The notes under the pieces are model-generated. The model was not told the DNA's origin, did not search any database, and saw only the letters and a list, made by a program, of their open reading frames with translations. Shown piece by piece: positions 10,965-21,737 of a DNA stretch of 64,000 nt. Position 1 is the first letter of the stretch, and each line of letters begins with the position of its first letter. Both the position numbers and the translations under genes were made by a program. The DNA lies in NCBI GenBank assembly GCA_949358305.1, contig OX442316.1, positions 3,844,001-3,908,000 of the forward strand, written 5' to 3'. Source of the DNA: Strigamia acuminata (Eukaryota; Arthropoda; Chilopoda; Geophilomorpha; Linotaeniidae).

Positions 10965-11475
10965 AGGAATCTTGCAGGAAATTATTTCCGTATTCCGCTA
11001 AGTTATGTGCAATGTGGCTGCTGCAAGACTCTTGCAGGTGTCTTGCAGCAGTCACATTGCATATAACTTAGCGGAATACTGAAAATAATTCTTTGCAGGA
11101 ATCTTGCAGGAAATTATTTTTGTATTCCGCTAAGTTATGTGCAGTGTGGCTGCTGCAAGACTCTTGCAGGTGTCTTGCAGCAGTCACATTGCATATAACT
11201 TAGCGGAATACTGAAAATAATTCTTTGCAGGAATCTTGCAGGAAATTATTTCCATATTCCGCTAAGTTATGTGCAATGTGGCTGCTGCAAGACTCTTGCA
11301 GGTGTCTTGCAGCAGTCACATTGCATATAACTTAGCGGAATTCTGAAAATAATTCTTTGCAGGAATCTTGCAAGAATTCTTGCATTCTCATTCCTGCAGG
11401 TTCAATCCTACAGAAAATTCATGCAGGATCCTCTTGGCAAAGCCAATTCATGCAGGATCCTGCAAACCTTTTTTA
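10965..11475. repeat. Three tandem 132-bp units, each an almost perfect hairpin
   Basis: TATTCCGCTAAGTTATGTGC recurs at 10991, 11123 and 11255 (period 132). In each unit it is followed by TGGCTGCTGCAAGAC, a short loop TCTTGCAGGTG, and the inverted arm GTCTTGCAGCAGTCACATTG ending AACTTAGCGGAATA. Each arm is about 38 bases. Units are joined by TTCTTTGCAGGAATCTTGCA. The last unit is followed by further TGCAGG-type motifs to about 11475. Confidence 0.8.
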
Positions 11476-11604
11476 TAAGGGAGGCCATAGGAACCCCCTA
11501 TATTGACAAGAGTACTAAAACAAGTAATTTATTACACAATTAAATTGAGCCATTAATCCATAAAAACAATCAGGTTAGAACATTAATAATTTATTAACTA
11601 AATA

Positions 11605-12340
11605 TCACCTTACGTACAATGTATTGGTATGAGCTGCCCACTTTTTCGATGCTGTAATAAATAATTAAACATAATATAATAAAATATGATATAATGTAAT
11701 GTAATAAAATGTAATACCGCAAGTAACATCGGCCAGTGGAGTCAGCACTTCCGCGACGCATGCTCGATAAAACACTTCCCAATTCTGTTGACCACTGAGA
11801 TCTTTATCTTTCCAAGCGTTGTGACACAACTTATCCATGTTTTGACACATTGTCAGAAAAGCCTTATTTGACCTACAAAAAAAAAGTAGATTTCCCATAT
11901 TGAAAACAAGTGTGAAATGTTATGGAAAGATGTGATTTCCATTGATGAAAATATCAAAATTCTTTTCTAATTTTATTTTGAGAATATTAAGTGTCCCAGA
12001 GCAGCAATCCACAGTGACCATAATTAATTCTAAGATTAAAGTTGGTTGCAACAATACCGCACTCTGATTGTAGTCGTAAAAGTAAATTTCCATATTGGAA
12101 ATATTGTGGAAATACATCTTTCCATATTATTTTCAAAATTACAGTACTGGAAATATGGTGGAAATATAACTTTTCATACATATTTCTGCAATGTGAAAAG
12201 ATGATCTCTACTACACACTATATTTCCATATGACTTTCCACATGAAAATCTCACTTATTTTTCAGTTCGATTTCGGTCTCTGCATCCGTGCAGTAAAAAC
12301 AAGAAAAAGCCAAAACGAAATAAACAATCAACAGTTTCAT
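11605..12340 (-). CDS. Small secreted protein, family copy 7, with an extra intron
   Basis: Three exons, 12255-12340, 11718-11872 and 11605-11651, join in frame to 95 aa. Exon 1 holds the signal peptide MKLLIVYFVLAFSCFYCTDA and a donor GTGAG. The next exon carries the core (CQNMDKLCHN, FYRACVAEVLTP, DVTC). The last exon codes a very short tail (ASKKWAAHTNTLYVR). The extra intron of about 380 bp splits what is one exon in the other six copies and contains near-palindromic AT-rich sequence (12095-12250), which suggests insertion of a small element. The promoter block matches the other copies. It is separated from copy 6 by about 3.8 kb of repeats. Confidence 0.7.
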
Positions 12341-12534
12341 TTTCGGTCAGCTGATTGAGATGAATCCGTGGATAAAAGTGTATAGATATAGATAAGCATA
12401 AAATTATATCTTGCATAATTAATTTTAATTGCTTTCCTAACAATAACTGTTTAAAATATTTCTAAACAATTAAAACAAATCAATAAAATCAAAAGAATTC
12501 ATCAGCTATTGTTTTTATTGTTAGTTGTTTATTG

Positions 12535-12615
12535 TTTTGGATCGTTTATCAATTATCAAATATTTCAGCTTCTTGGCCAACTCGTAGGCGGTTTTGTTGC
12601 TAAAACCGAAGTGTT
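12535..12615 (-). pseudogene. Possible ankyrin-repeat-like coding fragment
   Basis: Read on minus, this stretch gives GFSNKTAYELAKKLKYLIID and then a stop, resembling the helix pattern of an ankyrin repeat (KTAxELAxxL). It has no start, no partner exon and an in-phase stop upstream. Probably a fragment; it could be chance. Confidence 0.2.
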
Positions 12616-13602
12616 TCTAGGTTGGGACACATGTCCAATACGGTGAAAAAATAACCGGAAAGTTATCCAGCAATCCTGGCGGTCGCACAGGGTGAAATCT
12701 ACTATACATTATGAAAATTTAAATCGCTCAAATAGAGCCCCATCATCAAGCACTTAATTTTCCTCCCCATCGCTCACTATTCAAACTGCGCAACATTTTG
12801 GTGGTGTAAACATTCGAACTGATTTGAATTTCACATACTTTAAGACATGCGACCATGCCTATATCCAGCAATTCCTCAAAGGTGTCGAAAGTGCAGTGGA
12901 ACTACAATTTTTTGATGTTGTTGTATTGCTTTCGTGTACAAATCCGGCGGGGGATCACTGGTATAGCGCGAACAGTTCGTCACGAAAGGTGTAAGCTAAG
13001 TCAGAGCGTGTACCGGTATATAACTATAAAATAAATGCACATCACCGGGAGTTACTTACGTAGTTAACGAAATAAGAGATCAATTGTAGTTGGGTTTACA
13101 TTTCAACGTCGTTCATTTCCTCAGTCCGCCATAATTCTGCTCAAGAAACGTTGAAATGTTGTTGTTATTGTTCTCATCAATGAAACCTCGGATTTAGACT
13201 ACATTTAGCTTATCCTGTATAAATAATAAAACAAAAATAAAAATAAAACATTTATTTTTGTAGATCATGTCATAAATCTAACTTGTAAATCCGACACTCG
13301 GGCATGATGCGCGCTGTAGTACGGAGGATTTACTTTTTCTAGTTCCAATGAAATCCACCAGCAACCTAATGGCGTTAGTTTTATTTATATTTTCGCTCGA
13401 CGTTTTTGCGGCCAGCATAAATCCAGAGCTTTTATTTCTCTTTTCTAGCAAATAGTCACCAAGTTTTCATTATGTACTCATTCCCAACATGAATTAACCA
13501 CCAACAAGCACGCAAAATAATGATTTCAGCTGACAGGTTGTTTCTACGCACAAATAAACAAAAATTGCAACTAAAAACCTTTTCTGTCGTTTATTAATTT
13601 AG
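12616..13602. other. Upstream region of the kelch gene, first exon unresolved
   Basis: The kelch gene's first coding exon should be in or before this stretch, because the exon at 13603 enters with phase 2. Candidate ATGs exist near 12855 and 13349-13370, the latter opening a short hydrophobic frame. None could be joined convincingly by eye. Confidence 0.35.
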
Positions 13603-15837
13603 TGGCAAATCCGAGAGTTCAACGGAAGATGATTTCGATCGGATCCCCGCTTATCAAGCCCAATCTTTTGGACGGAAAAACGAAAAACCGCCGTACAAAA
13701 ACAACCAGCATCCATGTAGGGTCCTCGAAGCTTTATCCAACATGAAAAAGTACTACCTAAAGAATAAAATCAAACAAAATCTAACTTTAAAATCAACTTT
13801 TGCAGACAGAATTTAATGTGCGACGTGACGCTCGTAGCGGGCGGAGTGGAAGTTCCCGCTCACAAAAACGTGTTGGCAGCTTGCAGTCCGTATTTCTACG
13901 CCATGTTTACAAGTTTCGAAGAAAGTCGAGCGGATAAAATCACGTTACAAGGCGTAGATTCGCAGGCTCTGCTGCTTTTAGTCGATAGCATGTACGCGAT
14001 TGAGATCGGCGTGACCGAGGACAACGTGCAGGTGATTGATTAAATTAGGCTTGATTTTAATGTTTTTTAATTTTAATTTTTGCTAGGTTCTTTTACCGGC
14101 TGCTAATTTGCTGCAATTGCCGGACGTGCGCGACGCTTGTTGCGATTTCCTACAATCGCAGTTGCATCCGTCCAATTGTTTGGGCATTCAAGCTTTCGCC
14201 GACTTGCATTGTTGTCGCGATTTGATGCACATTGCTGAAATGTACAGCGAGCAACATTTCGTGTACGATTTTATTTAATTTAATCATGTTTGATGTAAAT
14301 TATTGATTGATTTTAATTTTTTTAGGGATGTGGTTTTATCGGATGAATTTTTAGCATTATCGGCGGCACAAGTCACCAAATTGATTTCCAGCGATCGTTT
14401 AAGCGCACCATCGGAAGAAAAAGCTAATATTTATTAATAACGAATTAATTAAAACTAATTTCGAATGTTTGTTTAGGTATTCGAAGCCGTAATGTCGTGG
14501 TTAAACTCCGACTTGGATAACCGCAAAGAACACGTCTCCCTGTTGATGGAACACGTTCGTTTGCCGCTTTTGACGAGAAAATACCTCGTGCAACGCGTCG
14601 AGGACGAACCGCTCCTGAAAACCAACCCGGAATGCAAAGATTTCCTCATCGAAGCCATGAAATATCACCTCCTCAAAGGCGAAGGAGAATTCTACACCAC
14701 CCCGCGAACAAAACCCAGAACTCCAGTCGGATTACCCAAAGTAAAAATTTGTAAAAATGTAAAAATATTAAAAATTAATCGCTTCGTTTCGTCAGATCCT
14801 ATTGGTAGTTGGCGGTCAAGCACCGAAAGCCATCCGCAGCGTCGAAGCGTACGACATTAACGAAAGCCGTTGGTACCACGTGTCCGATATGCCCACGCGT
14901 CGATGCCGGGAAGGTGGAAACTGAAAAGCAATTGAAGAAAAATAAATTCTAACACAATTTCTGACTAAAAAACAGGTCTTGCTGTTGTAAACGGGCTGGT
15001 GTACGCCGTCGGAGGCTTCAACGGCTCTCTGCGCGTGCGCACGGTCGAGATCTACGACCCAGTGACCGACCAGTGGACGGTAACGTCGAGCATGGAAGCC
15101 AGACGCAGCACGCTGGGCGTTGGAGTGCTCAACGGATCAATCTACGCCGTGGGAGGCTTCGACGGAACGACGGGACTAAACAGCGCAGAATGCTACAACG
15201 TTCACAGCAAAAATTGGCGCACCATCGCGTCGATGAGCATCCGTCGAAGCAGCGTCGGAGTTGGCGTTTTGAATGGTAATTTAATTTGATTTGATTTGAT
15301 TTTGTTTGATTTAATTTGATTTCAGGCATGCTGTACGCTGTTGGGGGCTACGACGGGGCCTCGAGACAATGTTTGAGCTCGGTCGAGCAGTACAATCCGA
15401 CTTTGGACAAGTGGGTGATGGTCGCTAAAATGTCGGCTGCAAGAAGCGGCGCGGGTGCGTCGATGCAATTTATATTTAATTTTTTTAAATTTAAATTTTT
15501 TTAAAATTTTTTTTTAGGGGTTGGTGTTTTGGATTCGTATTTGTACGCGGTCGGGGGCCACGACGGGCCGCTGGTGAGGAAGAGCGTGGAGCGGTACAAT
15601 CCCGAGACGAATTTGTGGTCGAGTATCGCGGACATGATATTGTGTCGCAGGAATGCGGGTGTTGTTTCTATCAATGGTTTCCTCTACGTGATTGGGGGTG
15701 ATGATGGGTCTTCCAATTTATCTTCCGTTGAAATGTACAATCCGAAATCGGACACTTGGTCGATGTTGTCGTCGTGCATGAGCATCGGGCGCAGTTACGC
15801 GGGCTGCGTGTGCATCAATAAGGTGTCGAACATGTAA
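13603..15837 (+). CDS. kel: Kelch-like BTB-BACK-Kelch protein (KLHL2/KLHL3/kelch type)
   Basis: Substrate adaptor of Cullin-3 ubiquitin ligases: BTB binds CUL3, the Kelch propeller binds substrate (KLHL3 targets WNK kinases; Drosophila kelch acts at ring canals). Nine exons: 13603-13749, 13806-14031, 14087-14262, 14326-14422, 14477-14740, 14796-14913, 14976-15275, 15326-15454 and 15518-15837. They join in one frame to about 591 residues plus an unfound N-terminal exon, close to vertebrate KLHL2/3 length. Seen in order: BTB ([30 protein letters not shown]), BACK ([49 protein letters not shown]), linker [10 protein letters not shown], and six Kelch blades with GG doublets ([17 protein letters not shown] to [14 protein letters not shown]). 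It ends CINKVSNM. Introns are 49-62 bp. The intron after SEEK has a GC donor. PolyA signal at 16082. I assign the KLHL2/3/kelch clade; exact orthology is not proven. Confidence 0.93.
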
Positions 15838-16081
15838 ACCCTCCTCGTAAACCGTTTTAAACGCTCTTTTTTCTGTATATATCGAAATCATGTCATTTTT
15901 TTTGGTCGATTCAATTGATTCATTCGATTCATTCGGGATGAAATCGTCACGTATCGGCAAATGTCAATTTCGGGGGTTGTAAAAGGTGTTTAAATGTCTA
16001 TTTTTTGCACGAAAATCCATTATTTTTAGGTTAAATCGGTCTATTTTGCACGTAAAAGTGCGATTTTTTTGTGCATTTTGG

Positions 16082-16087
16082 AATAAA
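16082..16087 (+). terminator. PolyA signal of the kelch gene
   Basis: AATAAA about 245 bases after the stop codon, just before the tail-to-tail boundary with the neuropeptide gene. Confidence 0.55.
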
Positions 16088-16254
16088 TATATATATTCAA
16101 CCGTGCTTGTTTTAATGTTGTATTTTTATTATGTGTAAAAAAATTAATAAATAAATAATTGTTAATAAAAATATTTTCTTGAAACGTATTTTAATGAATC
16201 ATCGCTACAAACTACATAATTTCAATTTCCATTATTAATTCAATCGCTGATTAG

Positions 16255-17204
16255 TTACTCCTCTTCTTCCATAGCGGCCATTTTACGATTACAAGATGGC
16301 TGCCCGTCTTCCAATTCATCGCTACAACCTTGCGGGGGCTTGGTTATGGCTCGCTTCTTCTTCCCGCCCAACAAACCCAGGTCTACCAGCCCGGGTAGAC
16401 TCACATTAACGCCTCTCTTGACCAAATACGACAAATCTCGCTTCTTGCCCCCCAAAACTCCCAAGTCCAGCACGCCGGGTAGACTGGCATTGACTCCTCG
16501 CTTCGATAAATGCGAATCAACGTCTCGCTTTTTGCCTCCTAGAACTCCCAAGTCGAGCACCCCGGGTAGACTGGCATTGACTCCTCTTTTCGATAAGTGC
16601 GATTCAACATCTCGCTTTTTGCCGCCCAATAGACCCAAGTCGACCAGCCCGGGTAAGCTGACGTTAACGCCTCGTTTGTGAAGGTTTAAAATATTCTGAA
16701 ATTTAAATTTGAATTAAAATTTAATGAAAATTCACATTTTTTGTTTGTATTTACGGGAATTTCACGTCGGTCTCGTTCTTCCGAGTCTTTGGGTTGGCTT
16801 TTTGGCGTGGTTTTTCCCTGCTGGTTAAAATAGAAGAAGAAAATTGAATTTTATCAAAAATATATGAAAATTCTACTTACGGGAGCCTCACGTCTGTCTC
16901 GTTCTTCCGAGTCTTTGGGTTGGCTTTTTGGTGTGGGTTTTCCAAGCTGAAAAAATATAAATTTTCAATAAATATTAAAGGTAATTTTTTTTTGTTATTT
17001 CTACTTACGGAAGCCTCACGTCTGTCTCTTTCTTCCGAGTCCTTGGCGTGACTACCTACTGGTGTGGTTTTTCCAATCCATGCTGCAGAAGTCAGTGCAA
17101 CTGAAATATAGATATTTTTAATACAGATAATTCTTTTTCTCTCTTTTTTTTTTTTACTTACCACTAACAACGAGTATATAAAATACCATAGACATGTAAC
17201 CCAT
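16255..17204 (-). CDS. Neuropeptide precursor with four copies of a GVNxSLPG...DLGxLGG peptide
   Basis: Five exons, 17162-17204, 17009-17100, 16881-16946, 16755-16820 and 16255-16695, join in frame to 235 aa. Signal peptide MGYMSMVFYILVVSVALTSA. Exons 2-4 encode acidic/basic spacers sharing KDSEERDRRE; exons 3 and 4 are both 66 bp and nearly alike. Exon 5 has four units cut out by dibasic sites: after KR, GVN(V/A)SLPG(L/V)(V/L)DLG(L/V)LGG, then KKR. The terminal Gly before KKR is a standard amidation donor, so the expected product is a 16-residue peptide ending LG-amide. Short linkers between units read DVESHLSKR, DVDSHLSKR and DLSYLVKR. The C-terminal part contains two cysteines (QGCSDELEDGQPSC) and an acidic end. 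I do not recognise the peptide family; it is not an evident PDF, DH31, tachykinin or RFamide. Repeated units, signal peptide and cleavage sites strongly support a secreted multi-peptide precursor. Confidence 0.88.
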
Positions 17205-17915
17205 TTTTTATTTTTTGGTTTACTGATGTGAATATTCGATGTGGAAAAATGAATGGAAGAGTTGGGTTTATATACACAAAAATGTAAATATAATTGGGTG
17301 AAATTATTGAAAAGTGAGTCATTATCTATTCTTTGAGTTTGTAAAAATCGACAACATAATTTTGCTTTAACTGGTTTTATTTCCTTTGTATGTAACAATG
17401 TAACAATATACAGTGCAGAATATAATAGAGAAAATGTGAGCAATTTGGATAAATTGATTAAATAGAAGGGTTTGATGTATCAAGGACAGGTTTAATGGAA
17501 ATCATCGGATGTAGACTGCACTTCCTCTACTTATTTTGGAAATGTATAACGTTGGAATTAAAACATTTTTATGTTTTGAGCTTTTATTTACGTACTTTGA
17601 TTTCTTGTTGTCCTTCATTTTAAAAAATGGTTGCCAAATGACTGCACTGCACCCTCGTGGCGGCTTCAGACAACATAATTTTAAAAGTGTTGGTTTAGAT
17701 TAAACGATTAAAGATCTTTTTAACACAATTTATTTGCTCGAAAAGCAGGTGTTTTTATAAGGATTAAATCTATTTCGTATTTCTTTATACGAAAATAAGT
17801 TTACTGGAAGTATAATGATAAATTCCAATTTTATAAAAGCATTGATTCATCGACGCACCATGATATTTGACAGCAATTTATTAAATGGCTCGTTTTTGAA
17901 AAGCAACGAAAATTT
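17205..17915. other. Intergenic region upstream of the neuropeptide gene
   Basis: Likely contains the promoter and 5' UTR of the minus-strand neuropeptide gene. AT-rich, with no further exon recognised. The minus-strand frame at 16877-17443 only overlaps real exons in another reading. Confidence 0.4.
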
Positions 17916-18143
17916 AAGATCATACTTCACAGGATCATTTCTATAGTATGAATCTCACGATCTTCTGACTAAAAGTTGGAACACCCGAAACCATGAGGAC
18001 GAGAAAAAACGTTTCCTCTTGAGCGTGAAGCCGCGTTGTTAGCCAATTTATTGGTCAAACTTCGCATTGATGACCGCTCTTTGCGACTTACGGGTTGCTT
18101 AGAGGGAGGGAACGTATTCTGAGTGGTTTGGGCTTAGAAACAA
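17916..18143. repeat. 228-bp direct repeat, copy A
   Basis: Matches copy B (19813-20040) over 228 bases with only a few mismatches, from AAGATCATACTTCACAGG to GGTTTGGGCTTAGAAACAA. Same orientation, about 1.9 kb apart. No long ORF. Confidence 0.8.
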
Positions 18144-18439
18144 CACAAAATTAGAACTTAAAAATTAAAATAACTACGAAAAAATCTACAAGTGCAATTT
18201 TATTATTTATTATTTTGTTTCGCCGCTTTCCGCCTTCCACGTTTTAGCTTTAACATTGATGGCCGCGAATCTCCGCAATACCGAAATCAAGTCGCGAAGG
18301 ATATTCGCTTGGAAAATGTATCGGAACCGAACGAAATTAACGCCTCGGTTTCAAAAACACCTAAAACTTTCCCTTGTTTATTTGTGGTCGAGTTTTCGCT
18401 CGGTCGCGGCGGTTAAGTCCACAGCCGAGTCGCGCGCCA

Positions 18440-19700
18440 TTCAGATCTGTTGAAGTGTGACTTGTTTTCGGTTTCCGGCCAGATGACGAAAATAAAAATT
18501 TTTTCTTCATAATATCAACAAGTCGTATTTCTTTTAAATTTTTCTTTATATTTTTTATTTATTTCCTTCATTATTTTCATGGACATAACAGATTTGGAAA
18601 ATCATTCTCATTATTTTTTCACTGACCTGGTGGCCATTTTTGTGACCAGAAATAGGTCAAGCTCGAAGTCAAGATGGCTAATTTTTGTTTTCAGAAATCG
18701 TCATACATCTAACCTAAATAAAATATTTTATAACAATTCAACAAATTTTTAATCGAAACAATATAATTATTCGCATTTTTATAGTCTTTTTGTGATTTCC
18801 CATGCTGAATGAAACCGAAATTCCATCCGAGGTAACACAGCACCGACGTATTCCTTAATGGCTGCCATCAAAATGCTGGTGTTTAAACTGCTACAAAAAT
18901 AGAACATAAAATTTGTGAAATTGTACGATTTGTTTTATGGTCGGGGAAGCGCTTTAAGTGAGAAACATAAGAAAATTTACTTCGCGATGCGCGCACGGAT
19001 ACAAACTTGTATCAAACGAACTGAAACGACGTTAGATGAAATTAGAGCCTGATGGAGGACAAAATGTGGTTGATATTTACATTATTCAGCTGAGGTAAAC
19101 TTTTAAATTATCTTGTGGTAAGTTTGTTTTACTCACAAGTCAGATCTGTTAAAGCGTTACTTTCGTTTCCTGTTTCCGATCTGATGACGAAAATGAAAAA
19201 GCAGTGTCGTCCTCTAGAGAGGCCATATGAAATTTCCAAACCGCCAGAAAAAATAAAAGCTTTGTTGAGTTTGTGCACACAATGGTGTTGTACTTTACAC
19301 CTAAAAAAGTAAATAGAATCCTGTTCCCAGCGATAAGATAACAAGAAGCAAGTTTCACCGAGCGGCTCCAAGGAAAAAAGGTTTTTCTCTTTAATATCAT
19401 CAAGTCTTATTTATTTACTTACATATTTATTTATTTGTTGATTTTATTTTCTATTTTCTATTTTTTACAGATTTTGGAAATCATTCTCACTGTTTACGCA
19501 AGATATTGTAACCTGGTGGCCATTTTTCTAACCAGGAAAATGTCAAGTTCGAGGTCAAGGCATGTAGTTTGAAAATGGCGGCCATTTCAATTTTCAGATA
19601 TCATCGTACATCTCATCTAAATAATGTAAGTCGTTATTAAACAATTTTTAAATCGAATGATTATAATTACCCGCATTTTTATTCGTGTTTAAACACATTG
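18440..19700. repeat. Diverged tandem block between the 228-bp repeats
   Basis: 18440-18790 and 19139-19690 share ordered motifs: CAGATCTGTT, GATGACGAAAAT, CTGGTGGCCATTTTT, GTCAAG, and a stretch ending CGCATTTTTAT. The similarity is visible but weaker than that of the 228-bp repeats, and the second block has an insertion of about 150 bases. Each contains an ACAG acceptor-like site, but I see no coding frame. Confidence 0.5.
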
Positions 19701-19812
19701 GTTGGTGGAATAACTTGAAATTTGAATTAATAAGCAATCTAATTCACTCACGCACCATCTCAGTTGTCTCCAATTCAGTGGGTCGCCCATTTTGAAAATA
19801 TCTAACAAAACT

Positions 19813-20040
19813 AAGATCATACTTCACAGGATCATTTCTATAGTGTGCATCTCACGATCTTCTGACTAAAAGTTGGAACACCCGAAACCATGAGGACGAG
19901 AAAAAACGTTTCCTCTTGAGCGTGAAGCCGCCTTGTTAGCCAATTTATTGGTCAAACTTCGCATTGATGACCGCTCTTTGCGACCCAAGGGTTGCTAAGA
20001 GGGAGGGAACGTATTCTGAGTGGTTTGGGCTTAGAAACAA
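19813..20040. repeat. 228-bp direct repeat, copy B
   Basis: Partner of 17916-18143. The most conserved part includes AGTTGGAACACCCGAAACCA and GAGGGAGGGAACGTATTCTG. High similarity over noncoding sequence means a recent duplication or a repeat family; a structured RNA is possible but not shown. Confidence 0.8.
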
Positions 20041-20990
20041 GAAAAAATTAAAAATAATAGTGTGCATTTTTTAAATTTTCTTTTCGGTTTGTTATTTATG
20101 TATGTTGTGTGTTAATTAAATTGCCTTTCGTTGAGTTCCACGAATCATTAAGCACTAACAACTCCATTAGACTTTGTTAATTTATTTATTCCCAATGGAA
20201 TTTACTTGAAGTATTACAATAAATATACACTCTCCGTCCATTCCCAGGATGGTATTTAGTATTTACAGAGTAATTGAAGTAACTAATTAAAGTAAAATTA
20301 AAGAAATTAAAAAGAACGTATATCTATTGACAACATATTTACTCAAATTAATACCAAACAAAACGTTACAATCGATGAAAACTTTTGTACGTACCTTTTA
20401 CACTTTTGTTATTTTTAAACATTGATAAAAAATAAGTTTTTCAAAAAATAATTTTCTCAATGAAAATCGTCTACGTATTTAGTAGATGAGAATAATGAAG
20501 GGAAAAAAGCATTTTCGATCAACATGATCACTAAAAACAATAAGAAACTAAGATCTATGTTGTTGTGTTAATTATTTGATACATCTTTAAGGCCTTACAG
20601 AGAAACTTTGATAGATCTTTAGTGTAGTATTTATTGTAAAGAGACTTAAGATGAGACATCAATAACACTTATGATATATAGTGTGGGGCGTGGGGTCAAC
20701 AAAAATAAATATATACTGTGAATATATATGTTGTACGACGGATTTGAATTGGAAATGTCTATCATTAACTTCAATAAAGATTATCCTCTTCACACTGAGA
20801 CAAGTAAGGAAAGTTGTGTCTATTCACAGGTTGTTTGGTGATATTGGCCATCACGCAACCCATTAGGAATTCGGCCAACCTAGAAAATTGCAAAATAAAT
20901 CCCATTAGAAAAAGTTAATTTTACTACACAGTAGCGGCAGCTTTACCGATAAAAAGCTCATTGTAGCAGAAATTAAGCTTGTGTGATTAT
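20041..20990. other. AT-rich intergenic stretch
   Basis: No convincing feature seen. If the PRRT-like gene has a further 3' exon it would lie here, beyond the satellite, but I could not find one. Confidence 0.35.
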
Positions 20991-21049
20991 TTTTTGTCTA
21001 AAATTGAATTTTTTTAATCCAATAATTAATTTTTTTGTATAATAATCAA

Positions 21050-21716
21050 TGGTTTGGCCTAAAATTGGATTTTTTTTAGCCTAGAATTTGATTTTTAGGC
21101 CTAAAATTGATTTTTTGGCTTAAATTGGATTTTTTTTGCTTAAAATTGGATTTTCTGGCCTAAAATTGGATTTTCTGGCCTAAAATTGGATTTTCTGGCC
21201 TAAAATTGGATTTTCTGGCCTAAAATTGAATTTATTTGTCTAAAATTGAATTTTTTTTGTCAAAAATTGAATTTTTTTGTCTAAAATTGAATTATTTTGT
21301 CTAAAATTGAAATTTTTTTGTCTAAAATTAAATTTTTTTGTCCAAAATTGAATTTTTTTAATCCAATAATTAATTTTTTGGTATAATAATCAATGGTTTG
21401 GCCTAAAATTGGATTTTTTTAGCCTAGAATTTGATTTTTGGGCCAAAATTGGATTTTTTGGCCTAAAATTTACTTTTTTGGCCTAAAATTTACTTTTTTG
21501 GCCTAAAATTTAATTTTTTGGCCTAAAATTTAATTTTTTGGCCTAAAATTTAATTTTTTGGCCTAAAATTTAATTTTTTGGTCTAAAATTTAATTTTTTG
21601 GCCTAAAATTTAATTTTTTGGCCTAAAATTTAATTTTTTGGCCTAAAATTTAATTTTTTGGCCTAAAATTTAATTTTTTGGCCTAAAATTTAATTTTTTG
21701 GCCTAAAATTTAATGT
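21050..21716. repeat. 20-bp satellite (GGCCTAAAATTTAATTTTTT)
   Basis: A tandem array of about 30 units. The right part (21470-21716) is nearly perfect at 20 bases; the left part has variants (CTAAAATTGGATTTT, CTAAAATTGAATTTT) and slightly different lengths. It stops right at the 3' border of the PRRT-like exon. Confidence 0.9.
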
Positions 21717-21737
21717 TGTTTGTAGCCTACAAATCAC

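Noticed and set aside
16340-16681. Plus-strand frame of 113 codons over the neuropeptide exon
   Set aside because: It is the complement of a regular repeat whose minus reading has signal peptide, dibasic sites and splice phases.
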